Shown here: one piece after another, positions 1 through 9,327 of the stretch | How positions within the stretch are numbered: the stretch's first letter is position 1 | Layout of the letters: each line of letters begins with the position of its first letter | Assembly (NCBI GenBank): GCA_007121555.1 | Contig: SKKH01000100.1 | Location: 1 to 64,000, forward strand | Length of the DNA stretch: 64,000 nt | Origin: Gemmatimonadota bacterium | Lineage (GTDB): Bacteria > Gemmatimonadota > Gemmatimonadetes > Longimicrobiales > Gaopeijiaceae | Direction of reading: 5' to 3' | Made by a program: the position numbers and the translations under genes | The notes under the pieces: generated by a model | What the model saw: the letters and a program-made list of their open reading frames with translations, nothing else | Database searches by the model: none | What the model was told of the DNA's origin: nothing

Positions 1-565
1 GCCCCATCTGGAGAACATCGGTGATGATGCTCCCTCTGAACCCGCTCACAAGGGAGTAGCCCAGGACCAGGAGGGTGGTGACCCACGAGGCGATGAGGAA
101 CGACCCACTCCCCGTCTCGCCAAAGAACTGGGCCACCACCATGGTGTTGCTCCAGATCTCGTTCCAGAGTCGGAAGAGGAGGATGAGGGAGAAGAGCCAC
201 ACGGCCGCTGATCCGAAGCCGGACCGGATGAAGTGGTGGATGCTACTGAAGCCGGCCTTCCGGAGGTGGTAAAGGACCACTCCGGCCACTGCGAAGGAGA
301 ACCAGTAGGTTGCGTAGGCCACTCCCCCAGGGAGGCCGAAGGCCATGCCCAGGTCTGCGGCGTTCTGCACGCTCTTGGCGAAGATCCAGCTGATGAGGAG
401 GGTGGCCACCAGGGTGGCAAACCCGATCTCCCTCCCTGCCGTGTCCTTCCCTCGGAAGAAGTGGTCCTCTCGCCGGCCAGGCGAGGTGGGTCGGGGGCGG
501 GTCATCACCCAGGTCAACAGCCCTCCCAGGAATCCCAGAAGGATGAGCCAGTTGAAGAAGTTCAT
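1..565 (-). CDS. sodium:solute symporter (SSS family), N-terminal part, cut by window edge
   Basis: Reverse-strand frame from ATG at 565 reads MNFFNWLILLGFLGGLLTWVMTRPRP...REDHFFRGKDTAGREIGFATLVATLLISWIFAKSVQNAADLGMAFGLPGGVAYATYWFSFAVAGVVLYHLRKAG...; multiple TM segments and SSS-like N-terminus; open to position 1. Confidence 0.72.
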   Translation of the reverse strand, partial: MNFFNWLILLGFLGGLLTWVMTRPRPTSPGRREDHFFRGKDTAGREIGFATLVATLLISWIFAKSVQNAADLGMAFGLPGGVAYATYWFSFAVAGVVLYHLRKAGFSSIHHFIRSGFGSAAVWLFSLILLFRLWNEIWSNTMVVAQFFGETGSGSFLIASWVTTLLVLGYSLVSGFRGSIITDVLQMG

Positions 566-1032
566 GGGGCCTGTGACGGGCTACTGGCGCCTGAGGGTGG
601 AGTCGAGCCCGAGGGAGAAGCGGAGATTGTAGACGGCGCCGTGTCGGTCTCCACTCTCCGGGCTCCGGAGGGGCGCGTTGATGGTGATGTGGTCAGCCGC
701 TTCCCCCCGGGCGCTCACTGGAAGACGGTTGCATTCCATGGGGAAGGGCAGGTCCAGCCCCGGACCCAGGATGGCTGTGGGGAGGATCCTGGATCCGGAT
801 GGCCCCGTCCCCGGAAATCGTAGGACCACAGCGCTTGCGGACGAGGTGGATGGAGCTGGCGTGTTCAGGTGGTCCGAGGGACTGTGTCACAAGCCGACCC
901 GCTCCACGTCCGGTTCTCCCATCGCCAAAGGCGACGAGGTTTCGATCCCTGGAGGTAGCGACAAGGTTTGCTCCCCTCCTCGTGGCGAAGGGGTTTCCAT
1001 TCTTGGGGTAGGCTCGAAAACCGTGTCCCCCC

Positions 1033-1779
1033 TCAGCGGTGCTCCGGGTTCGGGTGATCGAAGTGACAGCCTGCGTCCCAGGCGGAGCGCTGATTCCCAT
1101 GCGCGGGGATCCCGCCCTGGTCCCGGAGCATTCTCGCGGCGTGTAGGAGATTCCATGTCATGAACGTGGTGTTCCGCTGCGTGAACTCGTTCTTCGGTCC
1201 CCCCGACCCTTCGTCCAGGTAGGATGGGCCCGGTCCGGCCTCGCCGATCCAACCTGCATCCGCCTGCGGCGGGACTGTGTACCCGAGGTGCTGGAGCGCG
1301 TAGAGGATCCCCATCGCACAGTGCTTGATCCCATCCTCGTTGCCGGTGACCAGGCACCCCCCGACCCGCCCGTAATAGGCGTACTGACCTCGGTCGTTGA
1401 GCTGCGCCGAGTTGCCGTACAGGCGCTCGATGACCCGCTGGCAGACCGAGGACTTCTCGCCGAGCCAGATCGGAGTACCGAGCACCAGGATGTCGGCGGC
1501 CATGACCTTCTCGAAAAGGTCGGGCCATGGGTCTGTCCCCCACCCGTGTGCGGTCATGTCCGGGTAGACGCCGGGAGGCAGGTGGAGATCCACGGGTCGG
1601 GTCACCTCCACCGTGACTCCATTCGCCTCCAGGATCGCCCTCGACACGTCAATGAGCCCCCGTGTGTGGGAGGTCTCCGGGGACCGCTTGAGCGTGCAGT
1701 TGAGAAAGAGGGCGGACAGGCCGGAGAAATCCCAATCGTGGGACTCGCAGTCGGCCTTCTGGCGAGGTGACAGGGTCAT
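1033..1779 (-). CDS. flavodoxin / NADPH-dependent FMN reductase-like protein
   Basis: MTLSPRQKADCESHDWDFSGLSALFLNCTLKRSPETSHTRGL...ADILVLGTPIWLGEKSSVCQRVIERLYG...GGCLVTGNEDGIKHCAMGILYALQHLGYTVPPQADAGWIGEAGPGPSY; flavodoxin-fold motifs. Confidence 0.8.
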   Translation of the reverse strand: MTLSPRQKADCESHDWDFSGLSALFLNCTLKRSPETSHTRGLIDVSRAILEANGVTVEVTRPVDLHLPPGVYPDMTAHGWGTDPWPDLFEKVMAADILVLGTPIWLGEKSSVCQRVIERLYGNSAQLNDRGQYAYYGRVGGCLVTGNEDGIKHCAMGILYALQHLGYTVPPQADAGWIGEAGPGPSYLDEGSGGPKNEFTQRNTTFMTWNLLHAARMLRDQGGIPAHGNQRSAWDAGCHFDHPNPEHR

Positions 1780-2089
1780 AGGAGGTGCTCCTCTGGGTGT
1801 GGGGGGGAACCCGTGGGTGTGGGGGGAACCCGCTCTGGCAAGCCGGGCTGTCCTTCGAACGCCCCACACCTCTCGGAGGTTCCCGGCCGGAGCGGCACGG
1901 CCCTGATGTGCGGCGCACGAGCTCCACCTGAGAACACCCCCAAGGTCCGCGACGTGAAGGCGGCGATCCCGAGACGAGCTTCGATCATGGAGCGGGCGCC
2001 GGAGGCCTCGCGGTTGACTCCCCAGTGAGGGCGCGAGGGCCCGGCAGATTCCTGGACCGCGAGTCCCGGTCCAGGCCCGGATGGCCAAC

Positions 2090-2416
2090 CTACGTCTGGT
2101 TCGCTTCCACAGCGATCTCGATGTCCACGTTGCCACCGACGACCGGGGTAGCGGCCCAACTTCCGACCCCCACGCCAAAGTCCTGCCGACGGATTCGAAA
2201 ATCGACAGAGCTGTTGGCAGGACTGGCTGCGTCGTACTCGAGGTCGATGTCGAAGTCCGAGAAGGTGCCGGAGACGGGGGTGAAGAAGTGATTCACCTTG
2301 AAATTGATCTCGCTGTGCACCTCGTCGACGTTCCACGTTTCCGCGGTGACGGCCGGCGTGGCGGCCAGTGTGACGGCATCGAGGAAGGCGGGAGCGATGC
2401 GGCTCATGGCGAACAT
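2090..2416 (-). pseudogene. YceI-family protein with apparent in-frame internal deletion
   Basis: Signal peptide, then N-terminal YceI motif (TWNVDEVHSEINFKVNHFFTPVSGTFSDFDIDLEYDAASPANSSVDF) joined directly to C-terminal motif (RQDFGVGVGSWAATPVVGGNVDIEIAVEANQT); about 108 aa versus roughly 190-220 aa for the family. Confidence 0.65.
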
Positions 2417-2826
2417 GGACTGACTCCTTCGTAGGTGAGGTCGGGATGGGTTCTCGGTCGAGCGAACCCATGATTCACAGGAGGGAAGACCTGCCACCTC
2501 TGTCCGGTTGCCGACCGTCGTTCAGATCCATGTGCCCGAAGCTCGATCAGGAGATGGGTGGATCGGTGCTCTCCTGCCGGTCCTCGCGGCCGTGGCTTCG
2601 TAGACCCACGCCCCGTGGTCCACGGCGGTGAGCACCGGAAAAAAGTCGGAAGCGCTCAGTCCGACCTGGTCGAGGCGCTGGGCGTCCAGCCAACCCTCGG
2701 AAGCGACGCCGAGGGCCCCGAGGATCGTCTGCTGACGGAAGAAGCCGAGCTCGCTCCCGGAGGGGTCCATCGGCTCAGCCCATCGGTGGACCCCTCCCCG
2801 GCCTAAAGCGCTTCGAGCAGGAGGTG

Positions 2827-2878
2827 TATATGATTTACGATATAGAAGAGAAGGAGAGGTATACTGAAAACGATATAG
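2827..2878. promoter_or_regulatory. two copies of a 19-bp operator-like element spaced 33 bp in an AT-rich island
   Basis: TATATGATTTACGATATAG (2827-2845) and TATACTGAAAACGATATAG (2860-2878); shared TATA...ACGATATAG; period 33 bp is about 3 helical turns. Confidence 0.45.
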
Positions 2879-3053
2879 TCTTTGCCGCTGCGACCGACCG
2901 TCGCACTTCGGGTTGAGGCGGCACTATGCCGCAACGGTTGTGGCCTCCCGCGGAAGTAGCCCTCCGACGAGCCCCTCTCCCGAGGGCCCTATCGCCGGCT
3001 CTGGATTGCCGGAACCCCCGTCCATGGGGGTCGTGGGCCCGGCGTTCGCCGCC

Positions 3054-4800
3054 CTAGGGCGACGACGCGCTCGCCAGTTCGTCTTCCTCCTCGCCACTGA
3101 TCCGGGCGCGGATACCGGCCGTCCGGGCCCGGGCCCACTCGGTCAGGGTCTCGACCTTCAGATAGATCACGGGAATCAGGAAGAGGGTGAACACGGCGGC
3201 CACCGCCGCACCCCCGATGGTCACCACCGCCATGGGCACCCGGAAGGCCGCTCCGGCTCCGGTGCCCAACGCCTGGGGCAGGAGAACCACCGCGATGGCT
3301 ACGTTGCTCATCACGATGGGACGAAGGCGGACCGGGCCGGCCTCCAGAAGTGCTTCCACCGCGCTCTGGCCCTTGGCCCGAAGTTGTCCCGCGTAGTCCA
3401 GGATCAGGATGGCGTTGTTCACCACGATCCCCACCAGCAGAAGGGCCCGGAGGATCTCGCCCAGCGCGTCTTCGAAGTCCTCGAACTCTCCCCCGATCTG
3501 CCACTCGTACCCCGGAGGCAGCGACTCCTGCGAGAGGCGCTCCTCCACATCGGCTACCCTTTCCGTGAGATTTCCGGCGGCGATATCGGCCTCCACGTTG
3601 TAGGCGCGCTGCCGGTTCTCCCTTCGGATGGCGGGCACCGTCTCCTCGAGCTCCAGGCTCCCCAGGGAGGCCAGGGGGACCCGCCCGCCCTCCACCGGAA
3701 CCTGCAGGTTGTCGAACTGGTCGGTGCGCCGTCGCTCTGCCTCGGGGAACCGCACCCGGATGTCGATTTCATCCCCCGCCTCCCGATAGACGCCGGCCAC
3801 TTCACCCTCCACCGCCGCCCGGACCAGGTTGCCCACCTCGCCCAGGGTCAGACCCAGGTCTCCCATGGTGGGCCGGTCAGGTCTAAACACGAACTCGGGG
3901 CGGGCGAGCTCGATGGTGTTCCGGACATCGGTGAGTCCACTCACCTCCCGAACCCAGTCGGTGATCTGCTCGGTGACCTCCTCCAGGTCGTCGGCGGGTC
4001 CGGTCACCTGCACCAGGATGTCGGCCCCAGCCTGGGGCCCGCCCCCCCCCGCCCCCCAGCTGCACGGTCACGTCGGCGTCCGGGACCTGGGCCATGAGGG
4101 GGCGCACCTCGGCCATCATCTCCTGCGTGGTCCGGTCCCGATCGTCCGTGAGGGTGACGAGGTTCTCGGCCCGGATGAACTCCACGATCTGTCCCAGCGT
4201 CACCTCGTAGGCATCGAGGCGATCCGGGTGAACCTGGACCTCCACCTCCCGGACCCGTCCCCCCACCACACTGATGTCGGCCACCCCGTCGACCCTGGAG
4301 AGCCGTTCCCGGATCTCGTCGTCGGCGAGGTCGAAGAGGAGATCCGCTCCCTGGGGACCGGAGAGGGCCACGTTCAGGATGGGGAAGGCATCGATGTCGA
4401 ACTTCTGGACCACCGGGGGCTCCGCATCATCGGGGAGCATGCCCCGGATCGCGTCCACCTGGTCTTTCACGTCGATGGCGGCCAGATCCGGATCCACATC
4501 CAGATCGAACTGCATCACCACGATGGAGACGTTCTCCCTGGAGAAGGAGGTGAGTTCATCGAGGTTCGCGATGTTGGACACCGCATCCTCGATGGGCTCG
4601 GTGACCTGGACCTCCACCTCCTCGGGTCCGGCCCCTGGATACGCGGTGGTGACGCTGACTACCGGGAATTCGACGTCAGGATACAGGTCGACTCGGAGCT
4701 GGGTGAACGAAAAGAAGCCCAGCACCACGAAGATGACCACGAGCATCGTGGCGAGGACGGGCCTCTGGACCGCCAGTCGCGGAAGGAATCGGAAGATCAT
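3054..4800 (-). pseudogene. RND efflux transporter (AcrB/HAE1-like), internally deleted and frameshifted
   Basis: N-terminal ORF MIFRFLPRLAVQRPVLATMLVVIFVVLGFFSFTQLRVDLYPDVEFPVVSVTTAYPGAGPEEVEVQVTEPIEDAVS... and C-terminal ORF ...GGEFEDFEDALGEILRALLLVGIVVNNAILILDYAGQ...PIVMSNVAIAVVLLPQALGTGAGAAFRVPMAVVTIGGAAVAAVFTLFLIPVIY; about 580 codons in total versus over 1000 for the family; frame changes in a C9 tract at 4042-4050. Confidence 0.8.
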
Positions 4801-6608
4801 CAGTCGACCACCTGCACGCGGGCGCCATCGGAAAGGAGCGACGCGCCCTCCACGACCACGGCCTCGCCGGCGTCGAGCCCACTCACGATCTCCACCATCT
4901 CCTCATTTCGCAGTCCGACCTCCACCTCACGGAACTCCGCCTCATCGCCGGAGACCACCCAGACCGCTCCGGCCCGGAGCGCCTGACGGGGCACCCGAAC
5001 CACGTCCTCTGCCGCGGCCACCAGAATCCCAACGGTCACCAGGGCGCCCGGGCGAAGCGACGAGGACCCGGGAAAGCGGGCCTCCACCTCGACGAGTCGG
5101 GTGACCGCGCTCGCCTGGATGGCGATCCGGTCCAGCTCGCCGGTAGCGTCATAGGCGGCGACACGGGCGCTCATTCCCCGCTCCAGCTCCCGGGCCTGTC
5201 CCTCGCTGATCCGAAGGGGGACCCGGTAGGCCGAATCGTCCACGACCCGGACCAGGGGATCCCCCGGTTGGGGAAAGCTCCCCACTCGGGCTGGGACCTC
5301 GGAGATCACGCCTGAGATCGGAGCGATTCCTCCCTGTACTTCGGCCGCCGACTCCAGATCGGCTTCGGCGAGCTCGAGCTGGGTGTTGGCATCATCCCAG
5401 TCCTGATCGGAACGGGCCCCGGCCTCCCAGAGTGGCCGGAGGCGCTCCACGGCCCGGTCGGCCTGCTGGACACCTGCCTGGGCCTGGCGAATCCTGGCGT
5501 CGGAGCCCTGGCCGGCCTGGCGGACGAGGGTCTGGCCCATCGTGACGCGGTCGCCCACGTCAGCCCGGATTTCCCGGATCTCGTCGTCGCTCCGGGCCCG
5601 GAGAACCGCCTCCCGCTCGCCTGTGACCGTGTCCGAGAACTGGCGCCAGCTCTCCAGGTCTCCCCGGTCGGCCTGCTCCACGGTAGTCCTGCGCGCGGTC
5701 ACTTGGCTCAGCGCCGCGTCAAAGTCCCCGACCGCACCGTCAAACTCCAGAAGGAGGCCGTCCTCCGCCTGCTGCCGTTCGAGCTCCGACTGCCGGACCT
5801 CTGAGCGGGCCTGCTCCACCTCGGCCCCGGTACGGAAGCCGTTGAAGATGGGCACGGAGATCTGCACTCCCACATTCCAATCCTCTCGCCAGTCACTGTC
5901 TGGGAAGACGGTCCGGGGGAAGGACTGATATCCGACCTCGGCGAAGGCCGAGGCCGTGGGCCGGTAGCCGGAACGAGCCAGACGGACCTGGTCCTCCCCG
6001 ATGCGGATCTGTGCCCGGGCGGCCTGGAGGGAGGGACGGTCCAGCACCGCAGCCTCCAGGGCTCTCCGGTCCACGTCCCGCAGCTCGGCCTCCAGGGCCG
6101 TGGTGAGCTCGAGCTCGCTGCGAAGGAGGGCCCGAACCCGCTCGGCGATGTCCAGGCCGATGCTCACCTGCCCGGCGGCGTAGAGCGTCTGGCTCACGGA
6201 GAGGGTGGCGATCCACGTGTTCGGGCGACCGAAGGGGAGGTCGGCAAAGGGGTCCTCACCCTCGTCCATCCCGTTTCCGTTGCCGGGGGGCAGCGTCCCA
6301 GCATCGCTGAGGGCGTCGAGGATGCTGCGGATCTGCCGGGTGTCGGTCAGGTTCCCCGAGACCTGTGGGAGGGCTCCCGAGCGCACCTGCGTGATCTCCT
6401 CCTCGGCCTGGGCGATCTGCTCCCGGACCAGAGCCACCTCTTCGCCGAACTCGAGGGCCCGCTCGACCGCCTCGTCGAGGGAGAGCGAGGTGGACTCTCC
6501 GCGCATGGCGGCAGGGGCGCCCTCCGTACCCTCAGAAGAACTCTGTGCCGCCAACTCGCCCGGAGCGGTGTAGAGCGCCACGGCCAGGAGTCCCACGACC
6601 GAGGCCAT
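4800..6608 (-). CDS. TolC-like outer membrane efflux protein fused in frame to RND periplasmic adaptor (MFP/HlyD-like)
   Basis: N-half: LSLDEAVERALEFGEEVALVREQIAQAEEEITQVRSGALPQVSGN...WNVGVQISVPIFNGFRTGAEVEQARSEV (OEP/TolC). C-half: FSDTVTGEREAVLRARSDDEIREIRADVGDRVTMGQTLVRQ...PISGVISEVPARVGSFPQPGDPLVRVVDD...ALRAGAVWVVSGDEAEFREVEVGLRNEEMVEIVSGLDAGEAVVVEGASLLSDGARVQVVD (MFP). Single uninterrupted 602-aa ORF. Confidence 0.8.
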   Translation of the reverse strand: MASVVGLLAVALYTAPGELAAQSSSEGTEGAPAAMRGESTSLSLDEAVERALEFGEEVALVREQIAQAEEEITQVRSGALPQVSGNLTDTRQIRSILDALSDAGTLPPGNGNGMDEGEDPFADLPFGRPNTWIATLSVSQTLYAAGQVSIGLDIAERVRALLRSELELTTALEAELRDVDRRALEAAVLDRPSLQAARAQIRIGEDQVRLARSGYRPTASAFAEVGYQSFPRTVFPDSDWREDWNVGVQISVPIFNGFRTGAEVEQARSEVRQSELERQQAEDGLLLEFDGAVGDFDAALSQVTARRTTVEQADRGDLESWRQFSDTVTGEREAVLRARSDDEIREIRADVGDRVTMGQTLVRQAGQGSDARIRQAQAGVQQADRAVERLRPLWEAGARSDQDWDDANTQLELAEADLESAAEVQGGIAPISGVISEVPARVGSFPQPGDPLVRVVDDSAYRVPLRISEGQARELERGMSARVAAYDATGELDRIAIQASAVTRLVEVEARFPGSSSLRPGALVTVGILVAAAEDVVRVPRQALRAGAVWVVSGDEAEFREVEVGLRNEEMVEIVSGLDAGEAVVVEGASLLSDGARVQVVD

Positions 6609-6667
6609 GAGAAGCTGGTCCAGTCTCGCTTTCTAGCCAAGGATCCCAAGGTCCGCGCTTCCATTCC

Positions 6668-7213
6668 TCATGACTGTTCTCCCATCTCCGCGCCCCGCCC
6701 CATACCTCGTGCGGACCGTTCGTCCTCCGAGGAATGAACGCCCGCGCGACTCTCGACCTCCTCCTGCTCTCGCTGGGCCCACCGCACCGTGACCTCCTTC
6801 AGTTCGACCAGGAGAAAACTGTGGAAGTCGTGGAGTCGTCGGATCCGGCTTCGGGCCAGCTTCATCTCCGGCGGGAGCTCTTCGAGGGCGTCAGCCAGGA
6901 TCTCCACCAGGCTTTCCATTCGCCCCCTCGCGGAGTCGAGACTTCGCAGGGCCAGGTCCGGATCCGCGCGATAGTAGTCCCGCCGGTCGCCCGGGAAGGC
7001 CCGTCGTTCCGCCAGACCAGCCCCTTCCAGAAGGCGGCAGTTGGTCGAAGCCGACGCCTTGCTGACCTGCAGCTCGGTCGCCAGTTCCTCCAGAGAGGCC
7101 GGGTCTTCCTCGAGGAGGAGGAGGCCCATCACCCGGTCCGCAATCCGGGGAAGCCCGTCCTCCTCGAACTGGAAGCCCATCCGTTCGATGAACGTCGCTA
7201 CGCTGGCGTACAT
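6668..7213 (-). CDS. GbsR/MarR-family transcriptional regulator
   Basis: FIERMGFQFEEDGLPRIADRVMGLLLLEEDPASLEELATELQVSKASASTNCRLLEGAGLAERRAFPGDRRDYYRAD; wHTH; first gene of the efflux operon. Confidence 0.8.
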   Translation of the reverse strand: MYASVATFIERMGFQFEEDGLPRIADRVMGLLLLEEDPASLEELATELQVSKASASTNCRLLEGAGLAERRAFPGDRRDYYRADPDLALRSLDSARGRMESLVEILADALEELPPEMKLARSRIRRLHDFHSFLLVELKEVTVRWAQREQEEVESRAGVHSSEDERSARGMGRGAEMGEQS

Positions 7214-7271
7214 GATGACCGGGAAGGGGGAAAGGTCGCTGATGGCTGATGCTTGCCGTATGTTTGATACA

Positions 7272-7287
7272 TTCAGTATGCACTGAA
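7272..7287. promoter_or_regulatory. palindromic operator candidate upstream of GbsR/MarR regulator
   Basis: TTCAGT-ATGC-ACTGAA perfect 6-bp arms, 59 bp upstream of the regulator ATG, in an AT-rich stretch. Confidence 0.55.
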
Positions 7288-7392
7288 TAGTGCAATCTTT
7301 AAGGGGCCTGCGAGGCCAGGGCGCCCCCCCGTCCCCTCTCTGAATTCAAGAACTCCCCTGACCGAGCCCCGCGAGGCATCGCAGCTTCGCGT

Positions 7393-8430
7393 TCATTCCC
7401 ATGTTTCGAGTAGCGCCAGGAATGCGGTCTCGGCCTTCCGCAGCTCGCGCACCGGTTCGGGATCCACCCGAGCCAGGAGGTCCGGGTGGCTACCATCCAG
7501 GCAGGCCTCCACGAGCATGGGGTGGACGTAGAATTCTCGGCACACGGCGACGGTATTGTTCAGCGTTCCCGAGACGACATCCAGGACCTGCTGCAGAGCC
7601 TCCCTTCGCTCGTCCTCCGAGTCGGGCGCCGGGAGGCGTTCTAGCGCCTCAAGCGCCTGGATGCTTCCCACCCAGGTACGGAAGTCCCGGGCGGTGAAGT
7701 CGTCGCGACCCGCGGCCCGGATGTACTCGTTCACGTCGGACGCGTCGATGAGGTGCCGGTCGCCGTCCTCGTCCAGGTACTGGAACAGCTCATAACCCGG
7801 CACTTCGAGGCAAGACTGCAGGATCGTGGCGAGGCGGGTGTCACCGAGTCCCACTTCCTGGGCCTGGCCGCCCTTCCCGCGAAAACGGAGGAGAGCCCCG
7901 TCGTCCACGAAGCTCACGTGCTTGCGGCGGAGCGTCGTGAGACCGTAGGAGCCGCTGGTGCGACGGGACTTCTCAGCGCCGATCCGTATGCCGGTCAGGT
8001 CGAGGAGTCGCACGAGCACTGCCAACACCTTCTCCCGAGGCATACCTCCGCGCCTGAGGTCGCGGCGAACCCGCCGGCGGATTCGCGGGAGCACGCGCCC
8101 GAACGCGCTCATCCGACCGAACTTGTTCCGGGCCGACTGCTCGATCCACTTTGGGTGATACCGGTACTGCTTGCGGCCTTCGGAGTCCCGGCCGGTCGCC
8201 TGGATGTGGCCATCCGGGTCGGGGCTGATCCAGACCTCGGTCCACGCCGGGGGAATGGCCAGAGCAGCCAGTCGTTCCCGCTGATCCGGTTCCTGGATGA
8301 GTCTCCCGGAGGGGGTGTGGTAGCTGAACCCCCGGCCCCTTCGGATGCGCCGAATCCCGGGGTCCTCATCGGAAACATGAACCAGGCCTGCCGAGCGCGC
8401 GACCTGCTGGGGGGTCGGGGACGCGCTCAT
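7393..8430 (-). CDS. DNA topoisomerase IB (poxvirus-like)
   Basis: RRGRGFSYHTPSGRLI...LAIPPAWTEVWISPDPDGHIQATGRDSEGRKQYRYHPKW...LLDLTGIRIG...GSYGLTTLRRKHV...DFRTWVGSI...LNNTVAVCREFYVHP (catalytic Tyr region). Confidence 0.92.
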   Translation of the reverse strand: MSASPTPQQVARSAGLVHVSDEDPGIRRIRRGRGFSYHTPSGRLIQEPDQRERLAALAIPPAWTEVWISPDPDGHIQATGRDSEGRKQYRYHPKWIEQSARNKFGRMSAFGRVLPRIRRRVRRDLRRGGMPREKVLAVLVRLLDLTGIRIGAEKSRRTSGSYGLTTLRRKHVSFVDDGALLRFRGKGGQAQEVGLGDTRLATILQSCLEVPGYELFQYLDEDGDRHLIDASDVNEYIRAAGRDDFTARDFRTWVGSIQALEALERLPAPDSEDERREALQQVLDVVSGTLNNTVAVCREFYVHPMLVEACLDGSHPDLLARVDPEPVRELRKAETAFLALLETWE

Positions 8431-8717
8431 GGAAGAGCATTCCCGCGGTCGGGCGTCGGTTGCCTGACGGACGGATTCGGGCTCATCGGCAGGCTCCCGT
8501 GAAAGACTTGCAGGGTGGCGGAAAATCTGGCCGGGTCCCGCCCTCCGGTAGGCTGGTCGGGTCCCCGGTTCTGACCCGATGGCCAGGAGTGCAATCGCCG
8601 TGCCTTCATGGATTGAAAATCGACCCCCTCCCCGGCATGGGGATTGCACTTCGACTCACCTCTCGGGGGCTGCGTGAAACCGGTCGCCGGCACTCGCACC
8701 ATCATACAGGAGCACCA

Positions 8718-8939
8718 ATGGACACCTGCGAAACCTGCGGAAACGAATACGACCGGAGCTTCGACGTCGTAATGGCGGGGGTGACCCACACCTTCGACAG
8801 CTTCGAGTGCGCCATCCATGCCCTTGCGCCGGAATGTGCACACTGTGGATGTCGGGTCCTGGGCCATGGCACGGAGGACGATTCGGGAAAGATCTTCTGC
8901 TGCAGCCACTGTGCGGACGCGAAGGACCGGGACCACTGA
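8718..8939 (+). CDS. small Cys-rich putative metal-binding protein
   Basis: MDTCETCGNEYDRSFDVVMAGVTHTFDSFECAIHALAPECAHCGCRVLGHGTEDDSGKIFCCSHCADAKDRDH; CxxC, CxxCxC and CCxxC motifs. Confidence 0.75.
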   Translation: MDTCETCGNEYDRSFDVVMAGVTHTFDSFECAIHALAPECAHCGCRVLGHGTEDDSGKIFCCSHCADAKDRDH

Positions 8940-9037
8940 CGTCCGGGGCTGCTTGCCACGAAGGGGCCCGGTGCACTCGTTAACCCGGCCAGTCGGCGGG
9001 CTACCGCGTAGCCGTGCTCCCTGAAATGGCCAGGATC

Positions 9038-9327
9038 TCACCCGTGCAGAAGCGGGAGTCGGCCGACGGAAACGACGAACTGTAGAGCGAAGAGGGTCAT
9101 CAGCGCGACGACACCCTCTAGAAGGGGCGGGTTCGCCATCACCATCGTCGACGCGATGACCGAGCCCACCACGATCGTGATGGCGAAGTCGAAACTCGAC
9201 ATCTTCGAGAAACTCCGAGCCCATTGATTCGGGTGAGGGCGAGGATCGTCATATAGAGCGCCACCGCTGAGGCCGCGACCATGAGGAGGTCGGGGAGTGG
9301 TGCCGTCATCCACACGTCGGGGTTCAT
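9038..9327 (-). pseudogene. DUF421 (YetF-like) membrane protein relic: frameshift plus C-terminal truncation
   Basis: Frame 1: MTAPLPDLLMVAASAVALYMTILALTRINGL; adjacent frame: SFSKMSSFDFAITIVVGSVIASTMVMANPPLLEGVVALMTLFALQFVVSVGR. One missing base near 9224 (GGGCTC[C]GGAGTTTCTCG) would join them; ends soon after. Confidence 0.65.

Noticed and set aside
2522-2770. 82-aa minus-strand ORF (MDPSGSELGFFRQQTILGALGV...)
   Set aside because: Could be a gene remnant, but no family is recognisable and flanking signals are weak.
2913-4097. 394-aa plus-strand ORF overlapping the RND gene
   Set aside because: Antisense; minus strand carries RND motifs even though frameshifted.
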